From Streptococcus mitis (GTDB lineage Bacteria > Bacillota > Bacilli > Lactobacillales > Streptococcaceae), in assembly GCF_901542415.1 (NCBI RefSeq), contig NZ_CABEHV010000004.1, positions 434,001 through 498,000 on the forward strand: 64,000 nucleotides of DNA, read 5' to 3'. Numbering within the stretch: the first letter of the stretch is position 1; each line of letters begins with the position of its first letter. The notes under the pieces were generated by a model that was given only the letters and a program-made list of their open reading frames with translations, had not been told where the DNA came from and made no database searches. A program made the position numbers and the translations under genes. Shown piece by piece: positions 54,539 through 64,000 of this stretch.

Positions 54539-56458
54539 CTAAGTTATTTTATTGAACATATATCGTACTTTATCTATCCGACTATTTGGACGACGGGGCT
54601 GGCAAACAGGTTCACCGGTAGTAACATGGTACCCTTTTAACTCTGTTAAACAAACACTACGTCCATTTGTAAAGAAAGTTAAATCACTACGATATTCTTG
54701 AATACACCGAGCAGGGATTTCTCCACTAAGAATGACCTCATTATTTTTCAATTGAGTGTCTACGATGTTCGCACAATATTTAGGAGCATCGTTGTATGCT
54801 CGTGAAAGATATTCCTGTGGCGCATAAATTTTAAAACTAAGATATGGCTCTAACAATTCTGTTCCAGCTTTTTTTAAGACTTGTTCCAATACAATAGGAG
54901 CAAGCATCCGAAAATCTGCTGGGGTACTAACAGGGCTATAGTATAAGCCATACTTAAAACAGATTTTACAATCCGTCACATTCCAACCATATAATCCTTG
55001 TTCGCAACCATAGCGTATCCCTTCCATAACTGCATTTTGAAATGATTGATTTAAGTATCCAAGAGAAACCGAGCTCTCATACTGCATTCCACTTCCCAAC
55101 GGAAGCGGTGATACAGATAAACCAATGGAAGCCCAGAAAGGATTTGGCGGCACTTCGATGTGAATGGTATATTCTGCATTTTTTAACGGTCTCTCCATAT
55201 AAATGACTGTAGGCTCTTTTAGTTCTATCTCCACATGATACTTTTCTTGCAACAGTGCACTAATCACTTCCATTTGTACTTTCCCTAAGAAAGAAAGTAT
55301 AATTTCATGTGTCGTAGAATCCACGTAATATCGTAGAAGCGGATCACTATCTGAGATTTCCAAAAGGGCATCAAGCAACATTTCTCTCTGTTCAGGTTTA
55401 CTCGGTTCAACAGTTGTTTGTAGTAGAGGGTGCGGATTTTCAATCTTTTTTCTCTGTGGCAATAGTTTTGTATCTCCAAGAACACTATTTAACTTCAAAA
55501 ACTCATTTTGCAAAATAACAATTTCTCCAGAATAAGCTCTATCAATCTTACATAATTCACCATTTATTGAAGTATACATTTCTGTAACTTTTATTTTTTC
55601 TTTTTCTGATACTCTAACCGAATCTCGTAAATGTAGTACTCCACTATAAAGGCGTATATATGCAAGACGTTGTCTTTTTTTTGTATATTCAATTTTGAAA
55701 ACATTTCCGCAAAGTTCAGACGGACCTCGATGTGTTGATGAATAAAATTTATTCGTAATCACTTCTATAAGGTTATCAATCCCTATATTGTTTTTTGCAC
55801 TTCCGTGATAAACAGGGAACAGGGAACAATTATGAAATCTTATGCTTTCCTCTTGTTCGAGTTCCAATGCTTCTAATGATTTACCGGACATATATTTCTC
55901 TAAAAGGTCATCGTTTCCCTCTATTACCGTATCCCATTGTTCAGATTCGGTAAAGTTCGTCACACACATATTAGGATACAGTTCTACCTTCTGTTTGATT
56001 ACAATTTCGGCAGAAAGTTTCTCTTTAATATCCTGATAAACCGTTGATAAATCAATTCCATTTTGGTCAATCTTATTGATAAAAAAGATTGTGGGAATCC
56101 CCATTTTCCTAAGTGCATGAAATAATATACGAGTTTGTGCTTGTACGCCATCTTTTGCAGAAATCAGTAGAATTGCCCCATCTAAAACTGATAATGAACG
56201 ATATACTTCTGCTAAGAAATCCATATGTCCTGGCGTGTCTATGATGTTCACCTTCGTATTTTCCCACTGAAAAGAGGTTATTCCTGTCTGAATTGTAATT
56301 CCTCTCTGACGTTCTAAAAGCGTATTATCCGTCCTCGTTGTACCTTTGTCCACGCTTCCTAATTCTGTAATCGCTCCACTGTTATATAATAAGCTTTCTG
56401 TTAAGGTAGTTTTTCCTGCATCAACATGAGCTAAAACTCCAATATTAATAATTTTCAT
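54539..56458 (-). CDS. tet(M): Tetracycline resistance ribosomal protection protein Tet(M)
   Basis: 639 residues from ATG 56458, the normal Tet(M) length. An EF-G-like GTPase with [13 protein letters not shown] (G1), [16 protein letters not shown] (G3) and NKIDQNG (G4). The C-terminal domain IV loop with [10 protein letters not shown] dislodges tetracycline from the 30S A-site. It is preceded by the leader peptide gene and its attenuator. The sequence is intact, so resistance to tetracycline and doxycycline or minocycline is expected. Confidence 0.98.
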   Translation of the reverse strand: MKIINIGVLAHVDAGKTTLTESLLYNSGAITELGSVDKGTTRTDNTLLERQRGITIQTGITSFQWENTKVNIIDTPGHMDFLAEVYRSLSVLDGAILLISAKDGVQAQTRILFHALRKMGIPTIFFINKIDQNGIDLSTVYQDIKEKLSAEIVIKQKVELYPNMCVTNFTESEQWDTVIEGNDDLLEKYMSGKSLEALELEQEESIRFHNCSLFPVYHGSAKNNIGIDNLIEVITNKFYSSTHRGPSELCGNVFKIEYTKKRQRLAYIRLYSGVLHLRDSVRVSEKEKIKVTEMYTSINGELCKIDRAYSGEIVILQNEFLKLNSVLGDTKLLPQRKKIENPHPLLQTTVEPSKPEQREMLLDALLEISDSDPLLRYYVDSTTHEIILSFLGKVQMEVISALLQEKYHVEIELKEPTVIYMERPLKNAEYTIHIEVPPNPFWASIGLSVSPLPLGSGMQYESSVSLGYLNQSFQNAVMEGIRYGCEQGLYGWNVTDCKICFKYGLYYSPVSTPADFRMLAPIVLEQVLKKAGTELLEPYLSFKIYAPQEYLSRAYNDAPKYCANIVDTQLKNNEVILSGEIPARCIQEYRSDLTFFTNGRSVCLTELKGYHVTTGEPVCQPRRPNSRIDKVRYMFNKIT

Positions 56459-56473
56459 GTGATTTTCCTCCAT

Positions 56474-56560
56474 TCAAAAACCCAAAAGGGCATAAAAATC
56501 CCAGTGATAAATACTTTTATCACTGGGATTTTTATGCATAACCATAGGTATACAAAGCAT
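56474..56560 (-). CDS. orf12: tet(M) leader peptide, Orf12
   Basis: 28 residues (MLCIPMVMHKNPSDKSIYHW and so on), the known Tn916 leader. Its codons span a perfect 18-bp inverted repeat, AAAAATCCCAGTGATAAA (56494-56511) with its complement (56516-56533), which ends in T on the minus strand. When ribosomes slowed by tetracycline cover the leader, RNA polymerase passes the hairpin into tet(M). Confidence 0.9.
   Translation of the reverse strand: MLCIPMVMHKNPSDKSIYHWDFYALLGF
56494..56533 (-). promoter_or_regulatory. Attenuator hairpin of tet(M)
   Basis: Perfect 18-bp stem with a four-base loop, ending in a T run on the transcribed (minus) strand, inside the leader peptide gene. Confidence 0.85.
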
Positions 56561-56681
56561 ACAGATATTCTCTGGATACTTTAGAATCACATGATAAAGG
56601 TATTCTTAAACTGGGTACAAAAAACTAAGCCCTCCTAAAAAAGGACATCTAATTATTTGTTTCCGCTATCAAATTGACAGT

Positions 56682-56705
56682 TTATTTAAGAATACCTTGC
56701 CGCAT
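56682..56705 (-). CDS. Possible 7-residue upstream peptide in the tet(M) leader
   Basis: ATG 56705 after AAAGGAGATAATAA begins MRQGILK and then stops. It is the first start in the tet(M) transcript and has a better ribosome-binding site than most. Whether it is translated is not shown; it may time ribosome loading for attenuation. Confidence 0.4.
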   Translation of the reverse strand: MRQGILK

Positions 56706-56736
56706 ATTTATTATCTCCTTTTAAATAGTCACTTAA

Positions 56737-56765
56737 ATAATAGCACGTAAGAGCATATTTGTAAA
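56737..56765 (-). promoter_or_regulatory. tet(M) promoter
   Basis: Minus strand: TTTACA (56765-56760), 17-bp spacer, TATTAT (56742-56737) preceded by TGC, an extended -10. The position fits the known tet(M) promoter. Confidence 0.7.
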
Positions 56766-56834
56766 GGAATCTCCAATTTTTTATCAAAAAGAGTACATGA
56801 TTACAAAGTATCTGTAATCATGTACCAATATTTG

Positions 56835-57749
56835 TTATTTTACAATCTTCCAATTACTCCCGTTCTTTTCAAGTACCAAATCAAATTGAGATACCTGCGT
56901 TGCTTTGGTCTGCTGGTCGATATACTCCACTGTCAGCGATACCGTGACTTGATTATCCTTACGATTGTGAATAGGATTTACCAGTTCTTGAAAGATGTAC
57001 TCTTTTCCGATTGGTTTTAATATCCCGTCATTCACATAGTAGGAAAGTTCACTGGCTGTCGCTGTAGGATAGAGCTTGAAGAACGTCGTTAAAAACTCAT
57101 TGATTTCATTGGTTGTAATGGAATCAACCGTCCCCTCACTTTCAATGGCTTTTGGTTTATAACTTGATTTCTTAGGTATGTTGGTAATGGTCGGATTCTT
57201 AACCAGTACCATATTTCCAGAACCATCTACATAGACACTCACTATATAAGCAGAGTGGACGGTCTTTGTATTTTCTCCCTCTGTAATGAGCTGGTCTACA
57301 CTGTAGGTTACATTAAACTCATTGTCGCCAGTTGGCTCTACCGTCCATATCTGAAATCCTCTTACAGAAGACGATACAGGAATATCTTTGCGTACTGTAT
57401 CAACATTGAGAGCTTGAAGTTCATCTGTCAGATAGCCTTTTAGACTTTCCATTCGATTATCAATGGACTTATCGGATTGCTCCCATGAATAGTAGACTTT
57501 CGCAAAGTTCTCTACAAAATTTTCTACATGATGAGTATCAACGTATTCCTTTTCTATGATAGTTGTTTCGTGAATAGTATGAGTATCTATAGCTGTAAAG
57601 TGCTTGAATATCGCAAAGCTGAAACTAAGCCCTAAAAGTACCCACAAGGCAATCACAACCTTTTTATGAGGATTGACCTTATAGACACGAGGTTTCTTTT
57701 CCTTTGGTATCTGTTTTTCTTTATTCTGATTTTTTCTAAATTTCATCAT
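56835..57749 (-). CDS. orf13: Tn916 Orf13, TcpC-like (VirB8-type) conjugation protein
   Basis: 304 residues from ATG 57749 with GAAAGGAAG before it; an upstream ATG at 57767 overlapping orf14 gives 310. A basic N-terminus and one membrane helix (KVVIALWVLLGLSFSFAIFKH) are followed by two NTF2-like extracellular domains, the TcpC design. TcpC anchors the transfer channel to the cell envelope. Confidence 0.93.
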   Translation of the reverse strand: MMKFRKNQNKEKQIPKEKKPRVYKVNPHKKVVIALWVLLGLSFSFAIFKHFTAIDTHTIHETTIIEKEYVDTHHVENFVENFAKVYYSWEQSDKSIDNRMESLKGYLTDELQALNVDTVRKDIPVSSSVRGFQIWTVEPTGDNEFNVTYSVDQLITEGENTKTVHSAYIVSVYVDGSGNMVLVKNPTITNIPKKSSYKPKAIESEGTVDSITTNEINEFLTTFFKLYPTATASELSYYVNDGILKPIGKEYIFQELVNPIHNRKDNQVTVSLTVEYIDQQTKATQVSQFDLVLEKNGSNWKIVK

Positions 57750-57763
57750 TAAATCTTCCTTTC

Positions 57764-58765
57764 TCATTGTTTGATTCGTCCTGCTCCCACTAAATGCTGT
57801 TGCCAGTAGGGGCTTGTTAAGTCGGCATAACCGATTGGGTCGCCTGCATGAAACATACGGTTATTGCCAAGGTATATCCCAACATGAGTAATATAAGAGC
57901 CAGCGTTATAGGTAGAATGAAAGAAAACCAAATCGCCAGCTTGTGCTTCCGATAGTGGGATATGCTGGGTCACATCATATTGCTGTTGTGCGGTTCGTGG
58001 TAAGTTAATTCCAGCTTTTCCATACGTCCATTGTGTCAGTCCGCTACAATCAAAAGAAGTAGTCGGGGAAGCTCCACCGTAAACGTATCGCCAGCCCTCA
58101 TATTTCAGTGCTTCGTCCATGATGGCTTGTACCGTATCATCATCAAACTCTGTTGTGACAAGATACTGCGTTACCAGTTGCACATAAAACATATTGCCAT
58201 AGTTGTATCGCCAGCCCCCATTGATAGGTATGGCTATGGGATTGGGGTAAGACACTTTTTCGCCACCTGAATACTCTTTTGAGAAACTTTGAGCCAGTTC
58301 AAAGGTATATTTATTTCCACGATTAGCCACATACCCTAAGAAACCACCACCATAATTGTAGGACTGGATAACCGATTCTAAATCTACACTGAGCCTTTCG
58401 CTACTGGCTAATAATTCACTGAAATACTTCACACCTTGCTTAATGGATTCTTCTGTACTCAATGAATTAGGTGGAAGACCGAGGGATTCCGAGGACTGCA
58501 TAACATCTTCCGCAGTACCGCCCGATTCCACCTGTATAATCGCAAGAAGTATGTTGACATATTCTTCAACGCCATATTCTTTGGCATATTTTTCTACCAT
58601 AGGCTTATGAGCCAGCACTTCTGCGGAAACATTCACACCTCCATAATGAATATTGGAAATTCCGCTGTCCTGTTCATCTGAAAATAAAATGGCAACAAAC
58701 AGAAGCAGTGAGAAGACCATCAAGAATAATCCAGAACCACCAATCACTAAAGTTTTCAACTTCAT
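57764..58765 (-). CDS. orf14: Tn916 Orf14, lysozyme and NlpC/P60 cell-wall hydrolase
   Basis: 333 residues. Signal anchor (LVIGGSGLFLMVFSLLLFVAIL), then a lysozyme-like domain (LLAIIQVESGGTAEDVMQSS with the catalytic Glu), and an NlpC/P60 domain with FDCSGLTQWTYG (Cys) and HVGIYLGNNRMFHAG (His). It cuts peptidoglycan for conjugation. It overlaps orf13 and orf15 slightly. Confidence 0.95.
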   Translation of the reverse strand: MKLKTLVIGGSGLFLMVFSLLLFVAILFSDEQDSGISNIHYGGVNVSAEVLAHKPMVEKYAKEYGVEEYVNILLAIIQVESGGTAEDVMQSSESLGLPPNSLSTEESIKQGVKYFSELLASSERLSVDLESVIQSYNYGGGFLGYVANRGNKYTFELAQSFSKEYSGGEKVSYPNPIAIPINGGWRYNYGNMFYVQLVTQYLVTTEFDDDTVQAIMDEALKYEGWRYVYGGASPTTSFDCSGLTQWTYGKAGINLPRTAQQQYDVTQHIPLSEAQAGDLVFFHSTYNAGSYITHVGIYLGNNRMFHAGDPIGYADLTSPYWQQHLVGAGRIKQ

Positions 58766-60939
58766 GGTTTCTTACCGACTTTCTTAATGGTGGCGGTTTT
58801 GATTGGTGGTCTACTTCTTGTATTTTGTAGTGGTACTCTTTGAACAGTAGACGGACGTTCTTTTGTGATTGGACGTTGTGAAGTTCTATCTGCTGTAGTG
58901 GTTGAAGTTGCTGGCTTTTGAACGGTTTTTTCTTGAACGGTATTGCCTTGGCGTTCCACTTTTGGACTTGAAAAATCGGACTTAACTGCTGGACGCTCTT
59001 GTTTGGCTTGTTGAGATTCCTTATATGAAGTATGAATATTAGACTGTTTTGAGGTCTGTTCATCATGATATTGTTCTTGTCTTGTAGTCGGTCTTTCATG
59101 AACAGAAGAAGCAGGCTGTTTTTTCTGTTTGACCTGTTCCATTTCAGAGCGACGCTTCGCAATGGTTTTTCGCCTTTGTTCCTGCTGTTCCTTGCGTCCA
59201 CTGGCTCTGTCCGCTTTGGTTTGAGAAATACTACTGGTTAAATCACGGACATTCTCTTTTACTTTGGATTTTCCTTGATATACTGCATATCTTGCATTGG
59301 TCGGCAAATCTTTAACCTGTTCTTTCAAACCACTAGCAGTGTCTACCATTCTGTCTTTGGTATCAGCTACTGTACCGATGGTTTGACCGATACGTTTTCC
59401 AAGTGTTGATTTTTCCTTTCCGTCTGGTCGGGAGTGATCTGCTTGTGTCCTTGCAGAACTCCCCGAACCCGACTGTCCTTTTTTACCTGTAACAATGGCA
59501 GACCCAGCCCCTAGAGTAGTCATGGAACGTCCAAGTTTCCGCTGTAGACGGTGCATGTGAGCGTGCATAAGCATACGAGGTTTTCTCATCACACGACTTC
59601 CCACACTTTGAGAATCGTTACTCTGTAGAGAAAACATACTCATTAAATCGCCCAGCTTGAAGTAGATTCCTGCAAAGGTCACAATCTGTAGAAAAGCAAT
59701 CAAAAAGAACGGATAACCAGCCGATAAGGTATAGAGCATGGTTGAAATACTAAATGCTGTCGTAATAATCAATGTGATTCCAGCTCGTGTCAAAATGGTA
59801 TTAAAGAGCTTTGTTATGGCTCGTTTTGACATACCATCAAATGATGGAATCATGCTTAAAATAAAGCTCACAGGCAGAAACATAGCATAGATGATAAAAA
59901 GTACCTGCGAGAAAATCATGATTCCTGTTAATAGGAATACAAATATGGAAATCCCAATATTGAAGACAAATAGGAAGAAGACTGTACCTAAACGGTTAAT
60001 GGTCTTTGTAATGGTTAGATTGGTATTGCTTCTGTCTTCAATTTCTTCCGCAACAATTTTTTCTCTGTCTTCGCCATTGTTGGAATCTGGGCTGGTGGAG
60101 AGCAGGCTTTCCACACGGTCAATACCGATACTTTCAATGTCTGAACTGTTGTATTGAAGCAGTAGCCACGGTTGCTGAACCTGTATGGAAAACAGGCTAT
60201 CTCTGATTAAGTCCACGCTGTCCTTGCCTTGACTATCGGAATGGGGCATGACAATCTTCGTGCCAAGTGATAAACTGGCATTACTGATGTCTGATGAAAA
60301 GTCATTGATTTTTTTAATGTAGTCGGGAGCGTAGGCAATAAAGGAAGCCGATAGGATAAACACCAGCACAAAATTCATAATGGCATGAATTGCCTTTGTG
60401 GTTTCTCTCTTTATCAGTCCCGTATAGGCAACATAAACCCCAAGAACCAAAATCAAGAGTAAGAGGAATCCAACATAGAAACCCTCTGTTGAAAATCCGT
60501 TTGCACTCACACCAGCTAAGGTCTGCATATTCTTACCAATGGAATCTGCTGTAGCGGAAATGAAGTCTAAGGAATAGGCTTCCTGTACTAAGTAACCTGT
60601 CGCATTGGAAACATACAAACTGATTGTCCAAATAAAATTGGTAATGGCATATAGTCCATACATGACCTGTTTTCCAATCCCGTCCGACCAGTTCCACGGA
60701 AGCCAGCCCCAGCTATTATCCACATAAAAATCCAGTTGATAGTTTTCAAGTGGGTATCGGCTGTATTCATTTGCCACATTGACCGTATCATCTACCAAGC
60801 CCGCAGCTTGAACCACCGTTCCCAGCATGGCTAAAAGAAAAATGGCAATCACAAGTGTGAAAGCCACTGTCATTGCCACTTTACCTAGACGTTTCAGCGT
60901 CCAGTTTGATTTTATTCTGTTTACTATTGATGGTTTCAC
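58762..60939 (-). CDS. orf15: Tn916 Orf15, TcpH-like (VirB6-type) membrane protein
   Basis: 725 residues. The first 400 hold seven to eight membrane helices (VAFTLVIAIFLLAMLGTVV, GFLLLLILVLGVYVAYTGL, FFLFVFNIGISIFVFLLTG). The last 280 are hydrophilic, rich in Lys, Gln and Ser (KEQQEQRRKTIAKRRSEM). TcpH forms part of the transfer channel. Confidence 0.94.
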   Translation of the reverse strand: MKPSIVNRIKSNWTLKRLGKVAMTVAFTLVIAIFLLAMLGTVVQAAGLVDDTVNVANEYSRYPLENYQLDFYVDNSWGWLPWNWSDGIGKQVMYGLYAITNFIWTISLYVSNATGYLVQEAYSLDFISATADSIGKNMQTLAGVSANGFSTEGFYVGFLLLLILVLGVYVAYTGLIKRETTKAIHAIMNFVLVFILSASFIAYAPDYIKKINDFSSDISNASLSLGTKIVMPHSDSQGKDSVDLIRDSLFSIQVQQPWLLLQYNSSDIESIGIDRVESLLSTSPDSNNGEDREKIVAEEIEDRSNTNLTITKTINRLGTVFFLFVFNIGISIFVFLLTGIMIFSQVLFIIYAMFLPVSFILSMIPSFDGMSKRAITKLFNTILTRAGITLIITTAFSISTMLYTLSAGYPFFLIAFLQIVTFAGIYFKLGDLMSMFSLQSNDSQSVGSRVMRKPRMLMHAHMHRLQRKLGRSMTTLGAGSAIVTGKKGQSGSGSSARTQADHSRPDGKEKSTLGKRIGQTIGTVADTKDRMVDTASGLKEQVKDLPTNARYAVYQGKSKVKENVRDLTSSISQTKADRASGRKEQQEQRRKTIAKRRSEMEQVKQKKQPASSVHERPTTRQEQYHDEQTSKQSNIHTSYKESQQAKQERPAVKSDFSSPKVERQGNTVQEKTVQKPATSTTTADRTSQRPITKERPSTVQRVPLQNTRSRPPIKTATIKKVGKKP

Positions 60940-60941
60940 AT

Positions 60942-63389
60942 TTACACCTCTTTTCGCACAGGTGGTCTGGTATCAAAGGCATGGAGCAGTTCTTCAAATA
61001 CAGGGTGGAACTGTATCACACCGACACGACCATATAAATCACTGATAAGGCATTGCCCGTTTTCCAAATCACGCAATCGCTTCTGATTGTTTTCGTCCTC
61101 TGGGTCTACACCAAAAAAGGCTAAGGTCTTTTTAATCTCGTTAAGGTCAGTGGAACGAAATGCAAATTTTAAGCCGAGGTTATTTTTCAGTTTTTCATCT
61201 AAGAGGTCGTCTGTATTTTGGGTCACGAAATATACCCCAGCGTTCATAGCACGACCAGCCCGAACCAGCTTCATAGATAGTGTTTTTCCTTGTGCTACCT
61301 GTAAAAAGCTCCATGCTTCGTCTAAATCTACAATCTTGAAAATGCTTCGGTCTGTATGGATAAAGTCTAAAGCAAAGGTACTAATGACAATCAGCATAGC
61401 AACGGATAAAAGCTCCATAGTGGTATATTCCTCAAAGGAAGTTTCCTTGTCGGGAAGTACCAAGTCCGCAACCTGTATAATGTTCAGTTGTTTTTCTAAG
61501 CTGATAGACTGCTCCACATAACCATTACTGAATAATAAATGTGCAAAGTCATAGTCTGTAAAACTTTCGATATGGTCGGCTATACTGGTACTTAGTGGCG
61601 TATTCTCAACCCGTAATTCCTCAATCACTTTCATCAACCCTCGTACTTCACTATTGGTTACTGCACGAATGGCTTTTCTAAGGATTGGGAAGCGTTCCCC
61701 ATCACGAGAGGAAATCCCCGTAAGGAATGTCAGAATATCAATAGCCAGTGATTCAGAATCTTTGGGATTTTTCATAATCACATAAGGGTCAAGTAAGCCT
61801 TTGTTTTTCTCATCAGAAGTCAGAGTGACGATATTGATTTCATGGGAAATCTCTGGCAAGGTTTCTTTCCATCTGCCACGTTCTGCTTTTGGGTCTACAA
61901 TCACTGCTTGTGCCCCATAAAGCACCGCATAATAGACGATAAGGTTATTCGCAAAGGATTTACCACCACCCAGCGAACCAACAAAAGCCGACGCTAACGC
62001 ATTGGTTACTGAACCCTTAACCCCTTGACTGGCAAGAGCAGGTTTCAGATAGACATTGCGTCCAGTATCTAAGCTGTAGCCAACATAAATCCCCTCATTT
62101 TCCCCCAGCATTTGAGTAGCACCAAAACCTAAACCAGCGAGGAAATCAGAGGTCACGTATTGAATATAATCATTCATATAACGCTTGCTGGCAGGTAAAA
62201 ATTCTTCATGTAAGCCGAGCATATCCCCAAATGGTCGTACCAGTTTTACGCTTAAATCGTCATAAAAATCTTTCACTTCATTACAACGACGTTTGAGTTC
62301 GTCAAGATCATTTGCTGATACCCTTACCACATAAGACAGCTTGTACATAGATTCCTTGCTTTGGTCTAAATTGGTTTCCAGCTCATTCACACTTTCCAGA
62401 GCTTCCGCCACATTGGAGCTGGTTTCATTATCACTTTGCCAAGCGTGGTTATCCAAGTCTTTCAGTTCTTTCTTTTTATTGCGGACAGTAGATAGGGCTT
62501 TACGATTCGCTACAATTTCCACATTCATTGACGTATCAATCGGGAATGTAAATTGCTGTTGCTGGTAGTAGAAGATTTCAGAGGACGGGAAGTCCAGTTC
62601 TCCGACAATGCTGTTAATGGTAAAGTAAGCTACATAGACGGTTTCATCTTCCTGCTGGATTTTCAAATATCGCTGTTTTTCTTCCACCAAACAGCGAGTA
62701 GGCTTAATCAAGTCATAGTATTTAATCAGCGTTTCATTATCCAGCTTTTTCTTTGATAGATGGTACTCATACTCTTCATAGGCAGTGCCTGTCTGTCCGT
62801 AAAGGTGTTCAATCAGATAGCCGAAGTCGTCCTTATCTAACCTGCGGATTTTGAAACGACGAGAGATTTTATTTTCTAAGAGCTTTTCCATCTTCTGAAA
62901 ACGCAGGATTTCATCATTACTCATACTAACAAAATCGCCCATCAGCTTATGGTTCACATCATAGACAAAATCAGACAAAGCATTTTTTGCTTCAACGGTA
63001 AGACTTTTCATAGAAAACTCCTGATCGTTGAGAAGCAACTTAAAGCCGATAAAGAAACGGTAGTTCACTTGATTTTCGCCAATCATGGATATTAAAGCGT
63101 CTGTCTGTTGGTCGATTTTGTCATAGGCAACCGCTTTGAGCTTGCCAGTGACTTCATTTTTGGAACGCTCTTGTGCAGAACGTATGCTGGATTCTGTACT
63201 GATTTGTAAAGCATGAATTTTGCCATCACGATTTTGTGCGATAAGCTGTCTGAAAGAATCATGCACTTGTATTTTCTGTTCTGGACTTAGAAATGAGTAA
63301 TTGTAAGGAACAAGCTCATAGTAAGCATAACATTCCCCGTCTTTATTCCAGACGAGATTGTTTTCAATGTATTTAATTGGATATGCCAT
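60942..63389 (-). CDS. orf16: Tn916 Orf16, VirB4-like (TcpF) ATPase
   Basis: 815 residues from ATG 63389 with GGAGTGAATTTT before it, the reported length of Orf16; an upstream in-frame start at 63440 overlaps orf17. Walker A is FVGSLGGGKSFANNLIVY, with normal Ser. Walker B lies in FKIVDLDEAWSFLQ, and FVTQNTDDLLDEKLKNN follows. It powers conjugative DNA transfer of Tn916 and is the counterpart of the outer ICE VirB4 at 29555. Confidence 0.95.
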   Translation of the reverse strand: MAYPIKYIENNLVWNKDGECYAYYELVPYNYSFLSPEQKIQVHDSFRQLIAQNRDGKIHALQISTESSIRSAQERSKNEVTGKLKAVAYDKIDQQTDALISMIGENQVNYRFFIGFKLLLNDQEFSMKSLTVEAKNALSDFVYDVNHKLMGDFVSMSNDEILRFQKMEKLLENKISRRFKIRRLDKDDFGYLIEHLYGQTGTAYEEYEYHLSKKKLDNETLIKYYDLIKPTRCLVEEKQRYLKIQQEDETVYVAYFTINSIVGELDFPSSEIFYYQQQQFTFPIDTSMNVEIVANRKALSTVRNKKKELKDLDNHAWQSDNETSSNVAEALESVNELETNLDQSKESMYKLSYVVRVSANDLDELKRRCNEVKDFYDDLSVKLVRPFGDMLGLHEEFLPASKRYMNDYIQYVTSDFLAGLGFGATQMLGENEGIYVGYSLDTGRNVYLKPALASQGVKGSVTNALASAFVGSLGGGKSFANNLIVYYAVLYGAQAVIVDPKAERGRWKETLPEISHEINIVTLTSDEKNKGLLDPYVIMKNPKDSESLAIDILTFLTGISSRDGERFPILRKAIRAVTNSEVRGLMKVIEELRVENTPLSTSIADHIESFTDYDFAHLLFSNGYVEQSISLEKQLNIIQVADLVLPDKETSFEEYTTMELLSVAMLIVISTFALDFIHTDRSIFKIVDLDEAWSFLQVAQGKTLSMKLVRAGRAMNAGVYFVTQNTDDLLDEKLKNNLGLKFAFRSTDLNEIKKTLAFFGVDPEDENNQKRLRDLENGQCLISDLYGRVGVIQFHPVFEELLHAFDTRPPVRKEV

Positions 63390-63765
63390 AAAATTCACTC
63401 CTAACTGCTGTAATGGCTTCTTGTGGCTGGTTTCTGCCAAGCGTTACTTTTTTTCCTGCATAGGTCAGCTTTGGTCGCAGTGCATAAGCAATGACAGACT
63501 TCAAAAATCCATAAGGCTTTTTACCATCAAAAGTTTTTGTAGACATAAACCATGTGAAAGCCACAGGAATCCCAAAGTATTTGAGAAATGCTCCCTCTAT
63601 CATGGAAAGAGGGGGCAAGTTGCCAAGTATCATCACTGCAAAGAGTGACACGACAAACCATGTCATTTGCGTAAAGGTTATGGGAAACGGAAGTCTAAAA
63701 TCATTGATAGAATACAGTACCTTTTCCACAGACCAGATACTGGTATAGCTTCGTATTTTCTTCAT
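63373..63765 (-). CDS. orf17: Tn916 Orf17, TcpE-family conjugation protein
   Basis: 130 residues from ATG 63765 with GAAAGGATT before it. The reading frame is open back to 63879, but that part overlaps the ardA end. Two adjacent membrane helices (FTQMTWFVVSLFAVMIL and FLKYFGIPVAFTWFMS) and a C-terminal LRPKLTYAGKKV match TcpE. It overlaps orf16 by 17 bases. Confidence 0.88.
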   Translation of the reverse strand: MKKIRSYTSIWSVEKVLYSINDFRLPFPITFTQMTWFVVSLFAVMILGNLPPLSMIEGAFLKYFGIPVAFTWFMSTKTFDGKKPYGFLKSVIAYALRPKLTYAGKKVTLGRNQPQEAITAVRSEFYGISN

Positions 63766-63853
63766 GTAATCAATCCTTTCATAAAAAATAGGGGTAGCTG
63801 ATTGAGCCACCCCGTAAAATAGAAAATCTGCCAGTAGTAATGTACCGACAGAT

Positions 63854-64000
63854 TTAATAGACGATTTCAAAAATCCCATGATTGGTTGAGATAAACGTTC
63901 CTGAAAGGTCTAAATCCCGACCATAGGCTTGATAATCAATATAGTTTTGAAGACTAGCTGGTACTTCGCCTAAAGCACCCGTTTCTTCAATGTAGTAGCG
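63854..64000 (-). CDS. ardA: Tn916 Orf18, antirestriction protein ArdA, C-terminal part
   Basis: The last 48 residues are visible on the minus strand (YYIEETGALGEVPASLQNYI onward, ending STNHGIFEIVY). ArdA is an acidic DNA mimic that blocks type I restriction enzymes, helping entry into new hosts. The gene begins beyond the window. No start on this side can be given. Confidence 0.93.
   Translation of the reverse strand, partial: RYYIEETGALGEVPASLQNYIDYQAYGRDLDLSGTFISTNHGIFEIVY

Larger units (their letters stand above)
50549..64000 (-). mobile_element. Tn916-family conjugative transposon with tet(M), partial
   Basis: The integrase end lies near 50549, where AAACAAAGTATAAATTTCT, which I recall as the Tn916 terminus, begins. 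Then come, in Tn916 order, int, xis, orf8, orf7, orf9 (opposite strand), orf6, tet(M), the orf12 leader, orf13, orf14, orf15, orf16, orf17 and the end of orf18 (ardA) at the window edge. Roughly 13.5 of the expected 18 kb is visible; orf19-24, oriT and the other end lie outside. It disrupts the M16 gene of the RiPP-like cluster. Confidence 0.95.

Noticed and set aside
54539..56458. Antisense and other-frame frames within tet(M)
   Set aside because: They are shadows of a complete, well-known gene.
63766..63879. Longer Orf17 beginning inside ardA
   Set aside because: The shorter start has its own ribosome-binding site and gives the usual TcpE length, so the upstream part is treated as overlap.

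Overview
The window comes from a low-GC streptococcus, most likely of the mitis group (S. pneumoniae, S. mitis or S. oralis). The evidence is the host gene at the left edge (an RlmCD-type 23S rRNA methyltransferase), the pneumococcal NanB/NanC-like sialidase, and Tn5252-type conjugation genes carrying an internal Tn916. Almost everything after position 1955 belongs to one integrative conjugative element (ICE) inserted at the 3' end of rlmCD. The outer ICE's own integrase, relaxase and far end are not in the window.

Left edge and ICE head (1-6250): the end of a DUF1002 gene and rlmCD are chromosomal. The ICE head follows: a RepA_N-type replication initiator, a very short membrane peptide, an orphan C5-cytosine DNA methyltransferase, an Spx-like protein without the redox CxxC, small unknowns and a CPBP membrane protease.

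Sialic acid and sodium pump island (6250-24400): an RpiR-type regulator, NanE, NanA, a sodium/solute symporter, NanQ, a secreted NanB/NanC-like sialidase and a Gfo/Idh/MocA oxidoreductase of the 2,7-anhydro-Neu5Ac oxidoreductase type form one operon. Its strong promoter carries a cre-like site. After a terminator, nanK heads a second operon that continues into a complete nine-subunit V-type ATPase in the order ntpF-I-K-E-C-G-A-B-D. The NtpK ring protein keeps every residue that binds Na+ in Enterococcus hirae. The inferred logic is that the sialidase releases (anhydro)sialic acid, the Na+ symporter imports it, the V-ATPase maintains the Na+ gradient, and NanOx/NanQ/NanA/NanK/NanE convert it to GlcNAc-6-P.

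Conjugation and accessory region (24400-46770): a broken ABC ATPase gene, then a structured leader RNA with a boxA-like element, then the type IV secretion operon (PcfB-like, VirD4, Maff2-like pilin-type protein, TrbL/VirB6-like, PrgI, VirB4, lysozyme-CHAP hydrolase). A GNAT-toxin/antitoxin pair, a short transcription unit of 54-bp tandem repeats, a lactococcin-972-type bacteriocin with its DUF1430 membrane protein and ABC ATPase, a TSP3-repeat acidic protein and a 2080-residue DarB-like methylase-helicase follow.

Peptide cluster and Tn916 (46770-64000): an ABC exporter, a 27-residue acidic peptide, a ThiF/E1-like enzyme with an N-terminal PqqD-like domain (frameshifted), and an M16 peptidase gene look like an uncharacterised RiPP cluster. 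The M16 gene is cut by Tn916, which runs from about 50549 past the window end with int, xis, orf8, orf7, orf9, orf6, tet(M) with its leader, orf13-17 and the 3' end of ardA (orf18). No rRNA, tRNA or CRISPR was found.
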